A stretch of DNA of 64,000 nt, taken from assembly GCA_965248605.1 (NCBI GenBank), contig CBDFJV010000007.1, positions 2,356,001-2,420,000 of the forward strand. The letters are read 5' to 3'. This DNA is from CAUZJF01 sp965248605 (GTDB taxonomy: Bacteria; Chloroflexota; Dehalococcoidia; Lucifugimonadales; CAUZJF01). Shown here piece by piece: positions 43,601 through 51,877 of the stretch; within the stretch, counting starts at the first letter, position 1; every line of letters begins with the position of its first letter. The notes under the pieces were generated by a model. That model was not told where the DNA came from and made no database searches. It worked only from the letters and a program-made list of their open reading frames with translations. The position numbers were made by a program, and so were the translations under genes.

Positions 43601-46600
43601 TGCGCCGTCGATGGCGGTGAATGTATCGCCGTTGTCGGTTCTGTACTCGTATCGGGTGATGGTGCTGACGCTCGGGTCGTCCCAAGACAGGGCAACCTGA
43701 GCGTCACCCGGAGTTGCCGTGAGATTATCCGGAGCCTCCGGCACCGGGATGGGCGTGGCGGTGTCAGTGGCTGCCCCACCGAAACCGGACGGGTTCACCG
43801 CGCGGACCGCAAACGTGTATGTGATGTTGTTGGTCAGGCCGGTGACAGTGTATTTGTTGGTGCCAGCGTTGCTGGAGTCGATGTCGGTGAGGGCGATGTC
43901 GGAGTTCAGGGTGTCAAACACGTAAGCCGCTTCTTCGGTTTCCGCCCCAACTACGACGGTGTTACCGTCTATTGTTACGGAAGACCCGAACTTGTCGTTC
44001 CCCGCACCGTTGGACGCGGTAAGCTTGGCCGCCTCATTGCCGTTGGCCCAGCCGGTGCCGGGCTTGGTGAATACGTAGGCCGAACCCCTCGAGCCGGCCT
44101 CCCCGTAGGCCCCAACTACGACAGTGTCGCTGTCCAGCGCTACGGAATACCCGAACCTGTGGCCGCCGGAGCGGACGGAGGCGGTGAGTTCGGCCGGCTG
44201 GTTATCGTCGGCCCAGACGCTGTTGGTGGGCTTGGTGAACACGTAAGCCGCACCTGTATTGGTGTCTTGCCCGTCGGCCCCAACCACGATGGTGTCGCCG
44301 TCTATTGCTACGGAACGGCCGAAATAGTCGTCGTCCCCGCGGGTGGAGGCGGTCAACTTGGCCGCAGTGGTGGTGGAGACCCAGCCGCCGTTCTCGGGCT
44401 TGACGAACACGAAGGCCGAACCCATAAAGTCCGTGGTCTCGGACGCACCGTCGTCACCGCTCGCCCCAACCACGACGGTGTTGCCGTCAACCGCAACGGA
44501 GTTGCCGAAGTAGTCGCCATCCCCAGCGCCGTCGGCGGTGAGCTTAGCAGTCAACCCGTTCTTGTCTTCTACCTGATCGTTGGCGCCTGTTTGTGGCAAG
44601 TCGTCCCAGGCGCCCCAGCCTCCGGTGGGCTTGGCGAATACGTAAGCCGCACCCTTCGTGTTGGCGTGCCCATACGCCCCGATTACAATGGTGTCGCCGT
44701 CCACCGCTACAGCGTTCCATCCGAACTCGTCTCCCGCCGCGGCTTCGGGAACGGTGAGCTTGGCCGTCTCTACTCTGTGGTCTCCTGAGGGCGGAGCGTT
44801 GCCCCAGTCACCGCTGGATTTGGTGAATACGTAAGCCGAACCGGAATCATCGCCATTGTCGTCATCGAAGGGCGCGCCGACCACTATGGTGTTGCCGTCG
44901 AAGGCTACGGAACTTCCGAACGCGTCACCCTCAGCAGCATCGCCGGCCTTGAGCTTGGCCACCTGGCTCCAGTCGCCGTCCGAATCACGGGTGAATACGA
45001 GGACTGCACCAGAGTCGTCATAAGTGTCGTCCTCCTCGGGCATCCCGACCACGGCCTCGTTGCCGACCACGGCCACGGAAAAGCCGAACTTAGTGGTGGT
45101 GGCGGCAGTCAGCGTTGCCCTTCGCGCGTGCCGCCATAGCTGGTACGTGTTGATTGTGTCGTTGCTGGGGTCGGCCCAGGTAAGCTGGACCTGCTTGTCG
45201 CCCGGCGTGGCCGAGAAGTTCGACGGGACGGCCGGCATCATCACCGCGGTCTCGGTGGATACCCCACCGTTGCCGGCACTGTTGACCGCGCGCACATCAA
45301 ACGTGTGGGTGGTCCCGTTGGTCAGATTTCCAACGGTATATTTGAACTTACCCGTTTCACTGGAGTCGATGGCTGTGAGGGCTATGTCGGTGTAGCTCGC
45401 GCCGCTGTCGGTGCTGTACTGATACTTGGTGATGTAGTCGTCGAGCGGGTCGTCCCAGGAAAGCACAACAAGCCCGTCACCCACGGTGGCCTCGAGATTG
45501 GCCGGGGCGCCCGGAGCGTCTAGCACTTCATTGATACTGATTTTTAGCGCGTTGGTATAGGTGAACCAGCGTACGTTCCCTGCTACGAGATAGTAGCGGT
45601 AATCGTTCATCGTCCACCCGGTGGCCGTGCCGGAATCCAGAGCGTCGGATGCCGTAGTTCTCAATAGGGGTGTAGTTCCGGTGCCGCTAAAAGTCAGGTG
45701 TACGAAGTAGAAGGTGTCCGCACCCAGCTGGGCGTTGTCAGGGGCGGTGAACCGCACGAATCCCGCCTCTATGGTGCCTTGGTGGGTCAAAGTGTACAGG
45801 GCCGTGTCGCTCGGTTCGGCATCACCGTTCGGCTCCCGCACCGACACCGTAAGGACCCCACTACCTGGAGGGCTTTGAAAGTGCACGTCGATACTTCCCA
45901 AGACGTAGCCTGTCCCATTCGTGCCCGTACGGAAGCCCTGAGCTTGGTCGCTAGACAAGTCGGCTTCGACACCAACACTGGTGTCGGTAGGTTGGCCGAT
46001 GTTGCTCACGTACAGGGGCACGAGCGGGAGGCGCGCCGTGGCGGTCACGGTGGCTGCCTCGCCGTTGACCGAAGCGTTGACCGCCCGCACTGCCAAGGCA
46101 TATTCGGTGCCGTTTCCCAGGCCAGTCACGGTGTACTCGGTGGTGGTCGCGCCGCTGCCGGTGATGTCGTTGAAGCTCGTGCCGCCGTTGGTGCTGTACT
46201 GGTATTTCGTGATTAGGGTGTTGTTCGGATTGTCCCAGTCAAGCGCAATCTGGCCGGCGCCCACGCCCACAGTGGCCGTGAGGTTCGTCGGAGCGGCTAG
46301 TATCGTCGTGACGGTGACGTCGCCCGAGTTTGCGGTATCGCCGTCCTCGTCCACCGCCCGTATCCGGAAAGTGTAGGTCTGGCCGTTTGTAAGGTTGCGA
46401 ACGGTGTACCCGGTGGTATTGGCCTCGCCGTATCCGCTATCTGGGATCGTGGTCCACTGTCCGAAGCTGCCGCCGGCCTCCTTTTGCCGGTACTTATAGG
46501 CCGTGATGGTGGAGTCGTTGGGGTCGTCCCAGGACAACGTCACCTCGCCAACGCCCGCCGCGGCAGTCAGATTGGCCGGCGTGGCCGCCGGAGCTTGCTG

Positions 46601-48169
46601 CGGCTTGGCGTGTTTGCTCCCAGAGGCAGGGCCGGGACCGCCACTGTCCACCGGTCGAATCAGGAAGGTGTACTCCACATCGTTGTCCAGACCGGTCACC
46701 GTGTGGGATGTGGTGTCCTTGTCGCTGTTGGAAATGTTGCTCCATGTGGGGATGCTGAACACGTAAGCCGCGCCAGTATCGCTTTCGTCCCCGGGCGCCC
46801 CGACTATGGCCCTACCACCGCCCGCCGCTACGGAATCCCCGAAGTTATCGTCCGCCGCACCGTCGGGGGCGGTCAGCTTGACCGTCTCGGTGGCATCTAC
46901 CCAGCCCCCGCTGGGCTTGGTGAACAGGTAAACCGAACCGGAGTCACTGCCGTTGTCGTCATTCCCGTAGGCCCCAACTACCACATTGTCGCCGTCAACC
47001 GCTACCGACCACCCGAAGTGATCGTCTGCAGCGGCGTCGGAGGCGGTCAACTTGGCGGTCAACGCAGCTTTCGAACTGGTTGACAGGGTTACCCAGGTGC
47101 CCCAACCGCCGCTGGGCTTGGTGAACACGTACACCGAGCCGGAATCGGTGCCGCCGTCGTCGTCCCGCCAAGACCCTACCACAACAAAGTCGCCGTCTAC
47201 CGCTACCCACCGACCGAAGCTATCGGCATTCGCGCGGTCGGAGGCGGTGAGCCTGACGGCGCTCCACACGTTGTTAGTCTTGGTAAACACGTAAGCCGCG
47301 CCCGAGCCAGAATCTTCCCCTGGTGACCCTATAACAACGGTGTTGCTGTCCACCGCCACTGAACTGCCGAAAATGGTGTTGGCCCCGGCGTTGGTGCCGG
47401 CGCTCCATATGGCCGTGGCCGCCGGGCCCCACACGTTGTTATTCTTGGTGTACAGGTAAGCCTTACCGGCCAAAGCGTCACTGCCGACCATGGCTCCCGG
47501 GGCCCCCACGACGGCGATGCCGGTGTCCAACGCCACGGAACGTCCGAAAAGGTCATTTCCAAATTGGCCGGTCTTCGTGAACTCGGTGGCCCATGAGCCG
47601 GTCACGCTATCCCAAGAGGCTATGGTAATCCTGCCGGGATCAGCGTTGTTGTTTTGGTGGTATGACGGGGCCCCAACAATGGCCGGACTGCCGGCCACCG
47701 CTACGGAACTTCCGAGCCGGCCTTCGACCTGCGGGTTACTTACCGCCAGGAACTCATCGTAGCTCCACCCCCCGGAACCTCTGCTGAAGGTGTGCCCCCA
47801 TCCGCCGTTAGTAATGGAGGTATTCTGGTTGTCCAGAGATTCTTGGAAGGGCGCTCCAACCACCGCCCTGTTCCCGGCAATCCCCACGGAATCTCCGAAC
47901 CTGTCGCCTGCCTCGATGGCGCCTGTAACAGTACTGGGAACGACCAGCTTGGTGATTGCCACCTGCAGCACCTGGTAGCCGGTGATCGTAGAGTCGCCGG
48001 GGTCATCCCAGCTCAGCGTCACCTGGCTATCGCCCGCGGTCGCGGTGAACCCGGACGGCGCAACGGCCGCGTTGGCCGGCGCCATAATAACGAGCAGCAG
48101 CACACTAACGGCGAGGAGCACGCCGATGATTGTCAGCCGCGGGAAAGTTCCTATATGGATTGCTCTCAT
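37694..48169 (-). CDS. Giant surface protein: four FG-GAP beta-propellers nested in Fn3 domains, cadherin-like domains, stalk and membrane anchor
   Basis: About 3,490 residues from the ATG at 48169. A signal peptide (LTIIGVLLAVSVLLLVIMAPANA) is followed by about 13 fibronectin type III domains (signature GD.QV.LSWDDP...T.Y.VTGLTNGT.YTF.VRAVN). Four of them are interrupted after the ITGYQ/TINTYQLW strand by a block of seven FG-GAP repeats (FGYSVAVDGDTVVVGAYG...GSAYVFTK) and resume with a THTVTGL strand: roughly 47.9-46.75, 45.1-43.9, 43.05-41.8 and 40.65-39.4 kb. Seven units per block suggests four seven-bladed, calcium-binding propellers. Then two Big_9-type (NDPPVAVDDSTTTAEDTAI) and one cadherin domain, a last Fn3, a Pro/Thr/Glu stalk and anchor FPWWAIVVVVIGVVAGVVLIIVVRRSRR. 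Likely a surface adhesin or matrix protein. Confidence 0.9.
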   Translation of the reverse strand: MRAIHIGTFPRLTIIGVLLAVSVLLLVIMAPANAAVAPSGFTATAGDSQVTLSWDDPGDSTITGYQVLQVAITKLVVPSTVTGAIEAGDRFGDSVGIAGNRAVVGAPFQESLDNQNTSITNGGWGHTFSRGSGGWSYDEFLAVSNPQVEGRLGSSVAVAGSPAIVGAPSYHQNNNADPGRITIASWDSVTGSWATEFTKTGQFGNDLFGRSVALDTGIAVVGAPGAMVGSDALAGKAYLYTKNNNVWGPAATAIWSAGTNAGANTIFGSSVAVDSNTVVIGSPGEDSGSGAAYVFTKTNNVWSAVRLTASDRANADSFGRWVAVDGDFVVVGSWRDDDGGTDSGSVYVFTKPSGGWGTWVTLSTSSKAALTAKLTASDAAADDHFGWSVAVDGDNVVVGAYGNDDNGSDSGSVYLFTKPSGGWVDATETVKLTAPDGAADDNFGDSVAAGGGRAIVGAPGDESDTGAAYVFSIPTWSNISNSDKDTTSHTVTGLDNDVEYTFLIRPVDSGGPGPASGSKHAKPQQAPAATPANLTAAAGVGEVTLSWDDPNDSTITAYKYRQKEAGGSFGQWTTIPDSGYGEANTTGYTVRNLTNGQTYTFRIRAVDEDGDTANSGDVTVTTILAAPTNLTATVGVGAGQIALDWDNPNNTLITKYQYSTNGGTSFNDITGSGATTTEYTVTGLGNGTEYALAVRAVNASVNGEAATVTATARLPLVPLYVSNIGQPTDTSVGVEADLSSDQAQGFRTGTNGTGYVLGSIDVHFQSPPGSGVLTVSVREPNGDAEPSDTALYTLTHQGTIEAGFVRFTAPDNAQLGADTFYFVHLTFSGTGTTPLLRTTASDALDSGTATGWTMNDYRYYLVAGNVRWFTYTNALKISINEVLDAPGAPANLEATVGDGLVVLSWDDPLDDYITKYQYSTDSGASYTDIALTAIDSSETGKFKYTVGNLTNGTTHTFDVRAVNSAGNGGVSTETAVMMPAVPSNFSATPGDKQVQLTWADPSNDTINTYQLWRHARRATLTAATTTKFGFSVAVVGNEAVVGMPEEDDTYDDSGAVLVFTRDSDGDWSQVAKLKAGDAAEGDAFGSSVAFDGNTIVVGAPFDDDNGDDSGSAYVFTKSSGDWGNAPPSGDHRVETAKLTVPEAAAGDEFGWNAVAVDGDTIVIGAYGHANTKGAAYVFAKPTGGWGAWDDLPQTGANDQVEDKNGLTAKLTADGAGDGDYFGNSVAVDGNTVVVGASGDDGASETTDFMGSAFVFVKPENGGWVSTTTAAKLTASTRGDDDYFGRSVAIDGDTIVVGADGQDTNTGAAYVFTKPTNSVWADDNQPAELTASVRSGGHRFGYSVALDSDTVVVGAYGEAGSRGSAYVFTKPGTGWANGNEAAKLTASNGAGNDKFGSSVTIDGNTVVVGAETEEAAYVFDTLNSDIALTDIDSSNAGTNKYTVTGLTNNITYTFAVRAVNPSGFGGAATDTATPIPVPEAPDNLTATPGDAQVALSWDDPSVSTITRYEYRTDNGDTFTAIDGAGANTTGYTVTGLDNGVTYTLALRAVNASGAGAASTVTFDMIPAAPKLSAAPGDTEVALSWADPGNDTIDKYQLWQSDPPEWSEITGSNATTTTHTVTGLTNYTGYSFQIRAANASGASPASNSASATPRIAKPAKPTRLTAKAGDRKVMLRWDDPVNNTITGYQISEVVPEDFLTATGGEAGDHFGISVAVDGDTAVVGADRANSRKGSAYIFTRESNGDWTQQVKLDGEETGDQFGWSVAVDGDTVVVGAHAFDGEDASNTTLVNSGAAYVITKPDTDANGDGSTDWKDWNSLDADGKDGLTAKLTPTDPEAYAFFGGSVALDGNTLAIGSRLYDAGDRLGAGAAYVFTKNSGTGVWSQAAKLTASTSLQLAYLGYSLAVDGDTVLVGAYGDDTVRGELGSGSAYVFEKPSKGWTDGNETAKLTASDRQPSGYFGFSVALDGDTAVVGARQHNDPGTGAGSGAAYVFARESGVWGEKAKLTPSDAAAGDNFGVSVAVEDGTVVVGSWQDDDNGRNSGSAYVFEKPDLGWASTFETLKLTAPNGAANDRFGWSVAVDKDAQRGDLALVGAYSDDYDVNVDDDVDIDINAGSAYVLGIPNWNDILDSAATTTAHTVTSLGNGSALTNRTEYTFQIRAMNKSGAGPASDGVSATPLGKPAAPSLSAEAGDTQVTLKWARPADDDTIAPITKYEYNTDGGTTFTSIPDSGPSTDNYTVLGLTNLTTYTFAVRAVNVIGEGPSATKDATPASATPAAPDLSATAGDTQVKLEWADPSDSSIDKYQYSTDGGTSFIDIDVEDIDYSVANTIGYAVTSLTNDTEYTFHIRAVDNQALQPYGDASDVTATPAGTLPDSPLNLAAEPGHEEVRLSWGDPDDASIDKYHYSIDGVANSTNISADATTYTITGLTNGTTYTFQISAENATGVGPASAAIDAKPLPPQLVRPALEPPEEGNGEVKLKWAYTHVETKETILRYEVLHLLKTSKLDGVGGDKFGYAVSVDGDTAVIGAYQDNGNGADSGAAYVFTRNDGVWDDGVKLTASGGAAYDNFGISVAVDGDTVVVGAPGNDGAGADSGSVYVFVKPTGTWATSTETAKLTASDGAALDYFGYSVAVDGDTVLVGAYQDDDEENDSEDSGSAYIFTKPNSSGSWADWDPMEDTETAKLTASDGADDDWFGVSVALDGKTAVIGASGDDDKGIDSGSVYVFVKPSGAWADGNETDKLTASDGEAQDNFGYSVAVDVDTVEVSGAEVEVATVVVGAYQHDPIDPHSDPDSPLYLLDAGAAYVFTRDSGGVWDGGEKLTADDGDALDYFGYSVAVDVDTVVVGAYGDDDNGSASGSAYVFTRDSNGEWSQKKKLTDEDGEAGDWFGYSVAVDTAAHTALVGAGSAHVLDIHDWESVPGIGGQLPTEHTVENLFNGRVYDFQVRAVNLRSPGPQAEGEAIPQANDPPVAVDDSTTTAEDTAIVIRVLDNDSDMDGDSLSVIEVSTPSNGSVAVTGAGTTVTYTPNANFHGSDLFTYKVSDGKVVTDAATVTVIVTSVNDPPVAMGDSTTTDEDRAIVIRVLDNDTDADGDALSVTAVSVPSNGRAAITSVGTTVTYTPNANFHGSDSFTYTVSDGNGSTDTGTVTVTVTAVDDEPANRSPRFNEGLNTTRTVPENAEVGMAVGDPVNARDSDNDRLEYWLWGMDRASFDVDPSTGQITTKTALDYEVKNEYSVRVSARDRRGGVDGIIVTITVENVVEPPSQPGAPEVTSTGPTGLTVSWTAPDNQGPEIADYDLQYREADGEFKDVGYDGTGTSMTLSDLKPETGYEVQVRAINAEGVSPWSESGRGETEEAPLPPTPTPTPTAEPTPTAEPTLTAEPTPAPTAEPTPAPTAEPTPAPTVEPTPAPTVEPTPAPTVEPTPAPTVEPTPAPTVEPTPAPTVEPTPTLTAEPAPSEADGGDEGFPWWAIVVVVIGVVAGVVLIIVVRRSRR
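37822..38096 (-). repeat. 24-bp minisatellite encoding the stalk
   Basis: About ten near-perfect 24-bp units (GTAGGCTCCACCGTGGGTGC + AGGC on the plus strand) encode the eight-residue unit PTPAPTVE. Copy number is likely variable and stalk length with it. Confidence 0.9.
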
Positions 48170-48619
48170 ATAATGTCCTGATCGTCGGCATCGGATGCGG
48201 TTAGCTTGGCCGCCAAGGTCCACCTACCGAATTCCGAACCCCTGATAAATACGCCAGCCGTACCGGAATCGTCACCGCTGTCGACGTTCCTGTTCGTTCC
48301 TATCAGCCCAGTATCTCCGTCCACCGCTACGGTATACTCGGATTCCATTATGTTGGGTTGGGAAATAGTCCGTCAACTTTGAACACTTCGCAAGCTTCCA
48401 TAGCTGGTAGTTGGTTATGTATGGCGAGTCGGCGGTAGGATCGTAACAACTCGGCCTCGGCTGGATGTAGAGCGCCTCCGTGGACAGACCGGTCGGCTGA
48501 TCCGGAACCTTATCTGGGGTTTTAACTCTCGCGAACGTGATCAATGGCACAGTAGGCCGGAAGACCATGCCCAGATTCAACAGAGTGGACAGCACTAGCG
48601 GCAGGGGTTGAGCTGCCAC
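48170..48619 (-). pseudogene. Decayed relative of the giant FG-GAP/Fn3 gene
   Basis: Two frames hold pieces of the same architecture: KVPDQPTGLSTEALYIQPRPSCYDPTADSPYITNYQLWKLAKCSKLTDYF (Fn3 strands up to the propeller entry, 48619-about 48360) and, shifted by a frame, EYTVAVDGDTGLIGTNRNVDSGDDSGTAGVFIRGS...AAKLTASDADDQD (one FG-GAP unit, to 48166). The last codons overlap the ATG of the giant gene (ATATGAG). It is a broken copy lying directly upstream. Confidence 0.7.
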
Positions 48620-48839
48620 TGGCTCCAGTGTGTAGAAGCCCTACAGCTCCATGCCAGTTGTGCCGGTAAAGATCAACGTCACGTTCAGCATGAGCAGTAG
48701 GCCACCCAACCATGGCGCGGGCTTATCGCTACCACCCGGTCCGGCCCTAGTAGACCTGCCTCCACCCTGGCGGTCCTCTGTGGGAGCCGATATCCAAAAC
48801 TCTGATGACTTTTGAACCCCATCCCCGCCAGACGACGCC

Positions 48840-49161
48840 TCATAGCACCCTCCACCAGGGCGCAGCAAGCACATCCGGTGCCAGCCATTCCAGGGTATTG
48901 CCAGCGTGGAGCAACAGGCCTGCCCTGGCCCTATCGCCATACTCGGCCCGGAAGGTGCGCAGATGGGCTACGTCTCGGAGACGCGGCCGCTCCGTCGCCT
49001 TGACTTCGATGGGCAGCAGCCGATCCCCAGCCTCAATCACGAAGTCCACCTCCTCACCGATGGCCGTGCGCCAGTAGAGGACCTCAGCCCGGTCGAGCCG
49101 TGCGTCCCGCCAGGTCAGCAGATCGTGAAGCACCAAGTTCTCCAGATGTGCCCCTCGGGGC
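48840..49161 (-). pseudogene. C-terminal fragment of a DUF4143 AAA ATPase
   Basis: Reads PRGAHLENLVLHDLLTWRDARLDRAEVLYWRTAIGEEVDFVIEAGDRLLPIEVKATERPRLRDVAHLRTFRAEYGDRA, the nuclease-like DUF4143 domain with E/D...EVK catalytic-type residues. The ATPase part is missing; IS21 begins at 49162, exactly where the frame is cut. Confidence 0.8.
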
Positions 49162-49263
49162 TGTCAAGGGCGGTGTGAAAACGTACCAGCGGGGCGGAGC
49201 AAAACTGTACCACTGAACGCCGTAGAATGGGCATCAAGGTTCGTGGGGCGTTGGAGATCAGGC

Positions 49264-50031
49264 TCAGTCAGATAGCTGGCGGCCAGAAGTCTTCTTGCTG
49301 TGCTTGAGTCGGTAGCTGTCCCCGTTCATCTCCAGGATGTCGACATGGTGGGTGAGGCGGTCGAGGAGAGCTCCGGTCAGCCGTTCAGAGCCGAACACCT
49401 CGGTCCACTCGACGAAGGGCAGGTTGGAGGTCACCAGGACCGATCCACGCTCGTAACGCTGGCTGAACACCTCGAAGAGGAGCTCGGCGCCAGTCTTGGA
49501 CAAGGGCACGAAGCCCAGTTCGTCGATGATCAGAAGCTTGAGTCGTGCGAGCCTTCTCTGCAGGTTGAGCAGACGCCGTTCGTCCCTGGCCTCGATCAGC
49601 TCGTGAACCAGAGCAGCGGCGGTGGTGAAGCCCACGGACAGTCCCCTCTGACACGCAGCCAGACCGAGACCGAGGGCGATATGGGTCTTGCCGGTGCCAC
49701 TGTTGCCGAGAGCGATGACGTTGTGGGGGCGCTCGATGTACTCGCATCGTGCCAGCTCCAGAACCAGAGCCTTGTTCAGGGACGGCATAGACAGGAAGTC
49801 GAAGGTGTCGAGGCTCTTGGTCGTCGGGAAGCGGGCTGCTTTGATCCGACGTTCCACCATGCGATGGTGACGGTCGATCAGCTCCAACTCCGATAGTCGC
49901 AGCAGGTAGTCCGGATGGTCAGCTCCCTCACTGGCACACTGGGATGCCAGCTTGTCGTACTCCCTCAGGAACGTGGGGAGCTTGAGTTGCTTGAGGTTGT
50001 GTTCGAGCAACATCGTGGACTTGTTGGTCAT
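49264..50031 (-). CDS. istB: IS21 helper ATPase IstB
   Basis: A 255-residue AAA+ protein with Walker A GNSGTGKTHIALGLGLAACQRG, Walker B LLIIDELGFVPLSKTGAELLFEVFSQRYE and the IstB-type start LLEHNLKQLKLPTFLREYDKLA. It assembles on target DNA and directs IstA. Its start overlaps the istA stop by 4 bp. Intact. Confidence 0.95.
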   Translation of the reverse strand: MTNKSTMLLEHNLKQLKLPTFLREYDKLASQCASEGADHPDYLLRLSELELIDRHHRMVERRIKAARFPTTKSLDTFDFLSMPSLNKALVLELARCEYIERPHNVIALGNSGTGKTHIALGLGLAACQRGLSVGFTTAAALVHELIEARDERRLLNLQRRLARLKLLIIDELGFVPLSKTGAELLFEVFSQRYERGSVLVTSNLPFVEWTEVFGSERLTGALLDRLTHHVDILEMNGDSYRLKHSKKTSGRQLSD

Positions 50032-51542
50032 GACCGGCTCCCCGCCAGGAGAGCCATGTAGTCCCTGGTCGAGGTTGTTGCAACGTTGGTCCTGGGCAGA
50101 TACGGGTACAACTCCATGTCGAGTCTAGGCGGTCGACCCTCGATCCTGCACAGCACCAGGTGCTTGACAGCATCGAAGCTCACAGCCCCGAGTCGAATGG
50201 CGTCTCGTACGGCGTCGTGGACTTCTTCCGGCTGGAAGTTCTCCATCAGTCTGAGCACCTGCACGAACTCCCTCTTTCCTCGCTTGCCCATCCGAGACTC
50301 CAGCAGCCGCCGCAACACTCCGAACTCCTCGGGCAACTCCCATCCAACCAGCGGCGCCGCCTGATCCAATGCCCTCGTCTTCTTCTCAAGGAGCGGCAGG
50401 TAATGGAGAGGGTCGAAGACGAAGTCGTCTCGATCGTAGGACCGCCGATGGCGGGCGATGACTTCAGCGCCACAGCTGATCACAACCTCATGTACATATC
50501 CGCGGACCACAACGTCCCGATGACCGTAGGCCACCGGGACCGAATAGTCATTGGTCCGGTATCTGACCAGGGACAGAGAACTGACCCTCGTCGCGTGCTT
50601 GTCGCTGGCGTCGTACGGTACGGCCGGCAGAGGCAGCAACTTCTCCAGGTCCCGCTCCAGCCGTTCTCCTATCGTCTCGTTGTGGCCGCGGAGTCGATCT
50701 TCGAACCGTCTGAGGCAGTGTTGCTCCAGATGAGCATTGAGGGCATCGAAGCTCTCGAACGATGGAATGGGCACCAGGAAGTTCCGGCGGACATAGCCGA
50801 CCAGACCTTCTACTTTGCCCTTATCGTTCCCTTTGCCTGGACGGCCGAACCGGTCCTCGAACAGGTAGTGGGACTGAAGCTCGGAGAACACCCTGGTCCG
50901 CTGCCGGCGACCATCTCCCAGGATTCTGGCTACCGCGAGCGTGGTGTTGTCGTAGAGGATGCTCTGAGGCACTCCGCCCAGGAACGCGAAGGCGGAGACG
51001 TGTCCGTCGCAGAATGACTCCGTCGTCTCGGCGGGATACGCCTTCACATAGCACCCGTCGCTGTGAGGGAGGTCCAGGGCGAAGTAGTGGGCTTTGCGTT
51101 CCACTCCGCCGATGATCACTCGAGCTTCGCCGTAGTCGCACTGGGCATGTCCCGGGGAATGGGACAGTGGTACGAACATCTCGCGGGTATGACGACGGCG
51201 TTCTCGAACGTAGTCTTTGACTATCGTGTACTTGCCGGGGAAGCCGTGTTCGTCTCTGAGCCGTTCGTAGATACGCTTGGCGGTGTGACGCTGCTTCTTC
51301 GGTGAGCTCAGATCCTGCTCCAGGATCTGGTCCATCACACCCTTATATGGATCGAGCTTCGGTCTGCGAGCCGGTCGTTGCCGTCGATACCCTGGGGGCA
51401 CGGAGTACTCGAGCATCTTGCGCACCGTGTCCCGGTGTAGCCCGAACACTCGGGCCGCCTCTCGGACGCTCATCCCTTCGACGAAACAAGCCCTGCGAAC
51501 TCGCAGGTACATCTCCACCTTGTACATCCAATCCACCTTCAA
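50028..51542 (-). CDS. istA: IS21 transposase IstA
   Basis: A 504-residue DDE transposase: N-terminal HTH (VREAARVFGLHRDTVRKMLEYSVPPGYRR), integrase core with Asp in HAQCDYGEARVIIGG, FALDLPHSDGCYV, second Asp in ILYDNTTLAVARIL and Glu in GNDKGKVEGLVGYVRRNFLVP, then a C-terminal domain. Intact. Confidence 0.95.
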   Translation of the reverse strand: MKVDWMYKVEMYLRVRRACFVEGMSVREAARVFGLHRDTVRKMLEYSVPPGYRRQRPARRPKLDPYKGVMDQILEQDLSSPKKQRHTAKRIYERLRDEHGFPGKYTIVKDYVRERRRHTREMFVPLSHSPGHAQCDYGEARVIIGGVERKAHYFALDLPHSDGCYVKAYPAETTESFCDGHVSAFAFLGGVPQSILYDNTTLAVARILGDGRRQRTRVFSELQSHYLFEDRFGRPGKGNDKGKVEGLVGYVRRNFLVPIPSFESFDALNAHLEQHCLRRFEDRLRGHNETIGERLERDLEKLLPLPAVPYDASDKHATRVSSLSLVRYRTNDYSVPVAYGHRDVVVRGYVHEVVISCGAEVIARHRRSYDRDDFVFDPLHYLPLLEKKTRALDQAAPLVGWELPEEFGVLRRLLESRMGKRGKREFVQVLRLMENFQPEEVHDAVRDAIRLGAVSFDAVKHLVLCRIEGRPPRLDMELYPYLPRTNVATTSTRDYMALLAGSRS

Positions 51543-51648
51543 TCAGGTTCGGTCGTTCCTGATTGAAGGCGACAGGCGGTACAGTTTTCAAGCGCCACAT
51601 CTCAGCGCTCGACCGCCCAGGTGGTACATTATCTCTCCGCCCTTCACA

Positions 51649-51717
51649 GGCCGGCGCGGCGGCGAGAGATGCGGCAAGCGCGAAGATAGCGACTGCAACG
51701 AAGCGTAGGTAAACCAT
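51649..51717 (-). pseudogene. Signal-peptide fragment of a secreted protein cut by IS21
   Basis: Encodes MVYLRFVAVAIFALAASLAA and APA, a typical Sec signal peptide, then runs into the IS21 end at 51648. The rest of the gene is not in this window. Confidence 0.6.
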
Positions 51718-51727
51718 CGTAACTCAC

Positions 51728-51877
51728 CTACCGTGGGTGCACTTCTAGGGTGGCGAGCTGTACCTCGGTCTCCTGCTCGCTATGGTCCCCTTCGGGCTCG
51801 CTTGTCTGCGTGTCTGTCCCTTCGTCATGATCCTGTTCATCGGTTTCGCCTTGGTGCTCGTCTTCGTGGTCATTCTG
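51728..51877 (-). pseudogene. Acidic C-terminal gene fragment cut by IS1182-type element
   Basis: One open frame ending at the TAG at 51730-51728 encodes a very acidic, His-containing tail (NDHEDEHQGETDEQDHDEG... EVQLATLEVHPR). It begins at the IS1182-type border and lies just upstream of the signal-peptide gene fragment, so both probably belonged to one operon. Family unknown. Confidence 0.4.

Larger units (their letters stand above)
49162..51648 (-). mobile_element. IS21-family insertion sequence
   Basis: About 2.49 kb with istA and istB. Ends are TGTCAAGGGCGG...GTACCA at the left and, inverted, TGTGAAGGGCGG...GTACCA at the right, with additional internal GTACCA/GTACAG sub-repeats (49200s and 51570s) as usual for IS21. 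No target duplication is visible: the left flank is a DUF4143 gene and the right flank a different gene. Confidence 0.88.

Noticed and set aside
37722..48181. Many plus-strand open frames of 60-490 codons opposite the giant gene
   Set aside because: They are antisense shadows of a repetitive GC-rich gene; their products are low-complexity and lack domains.
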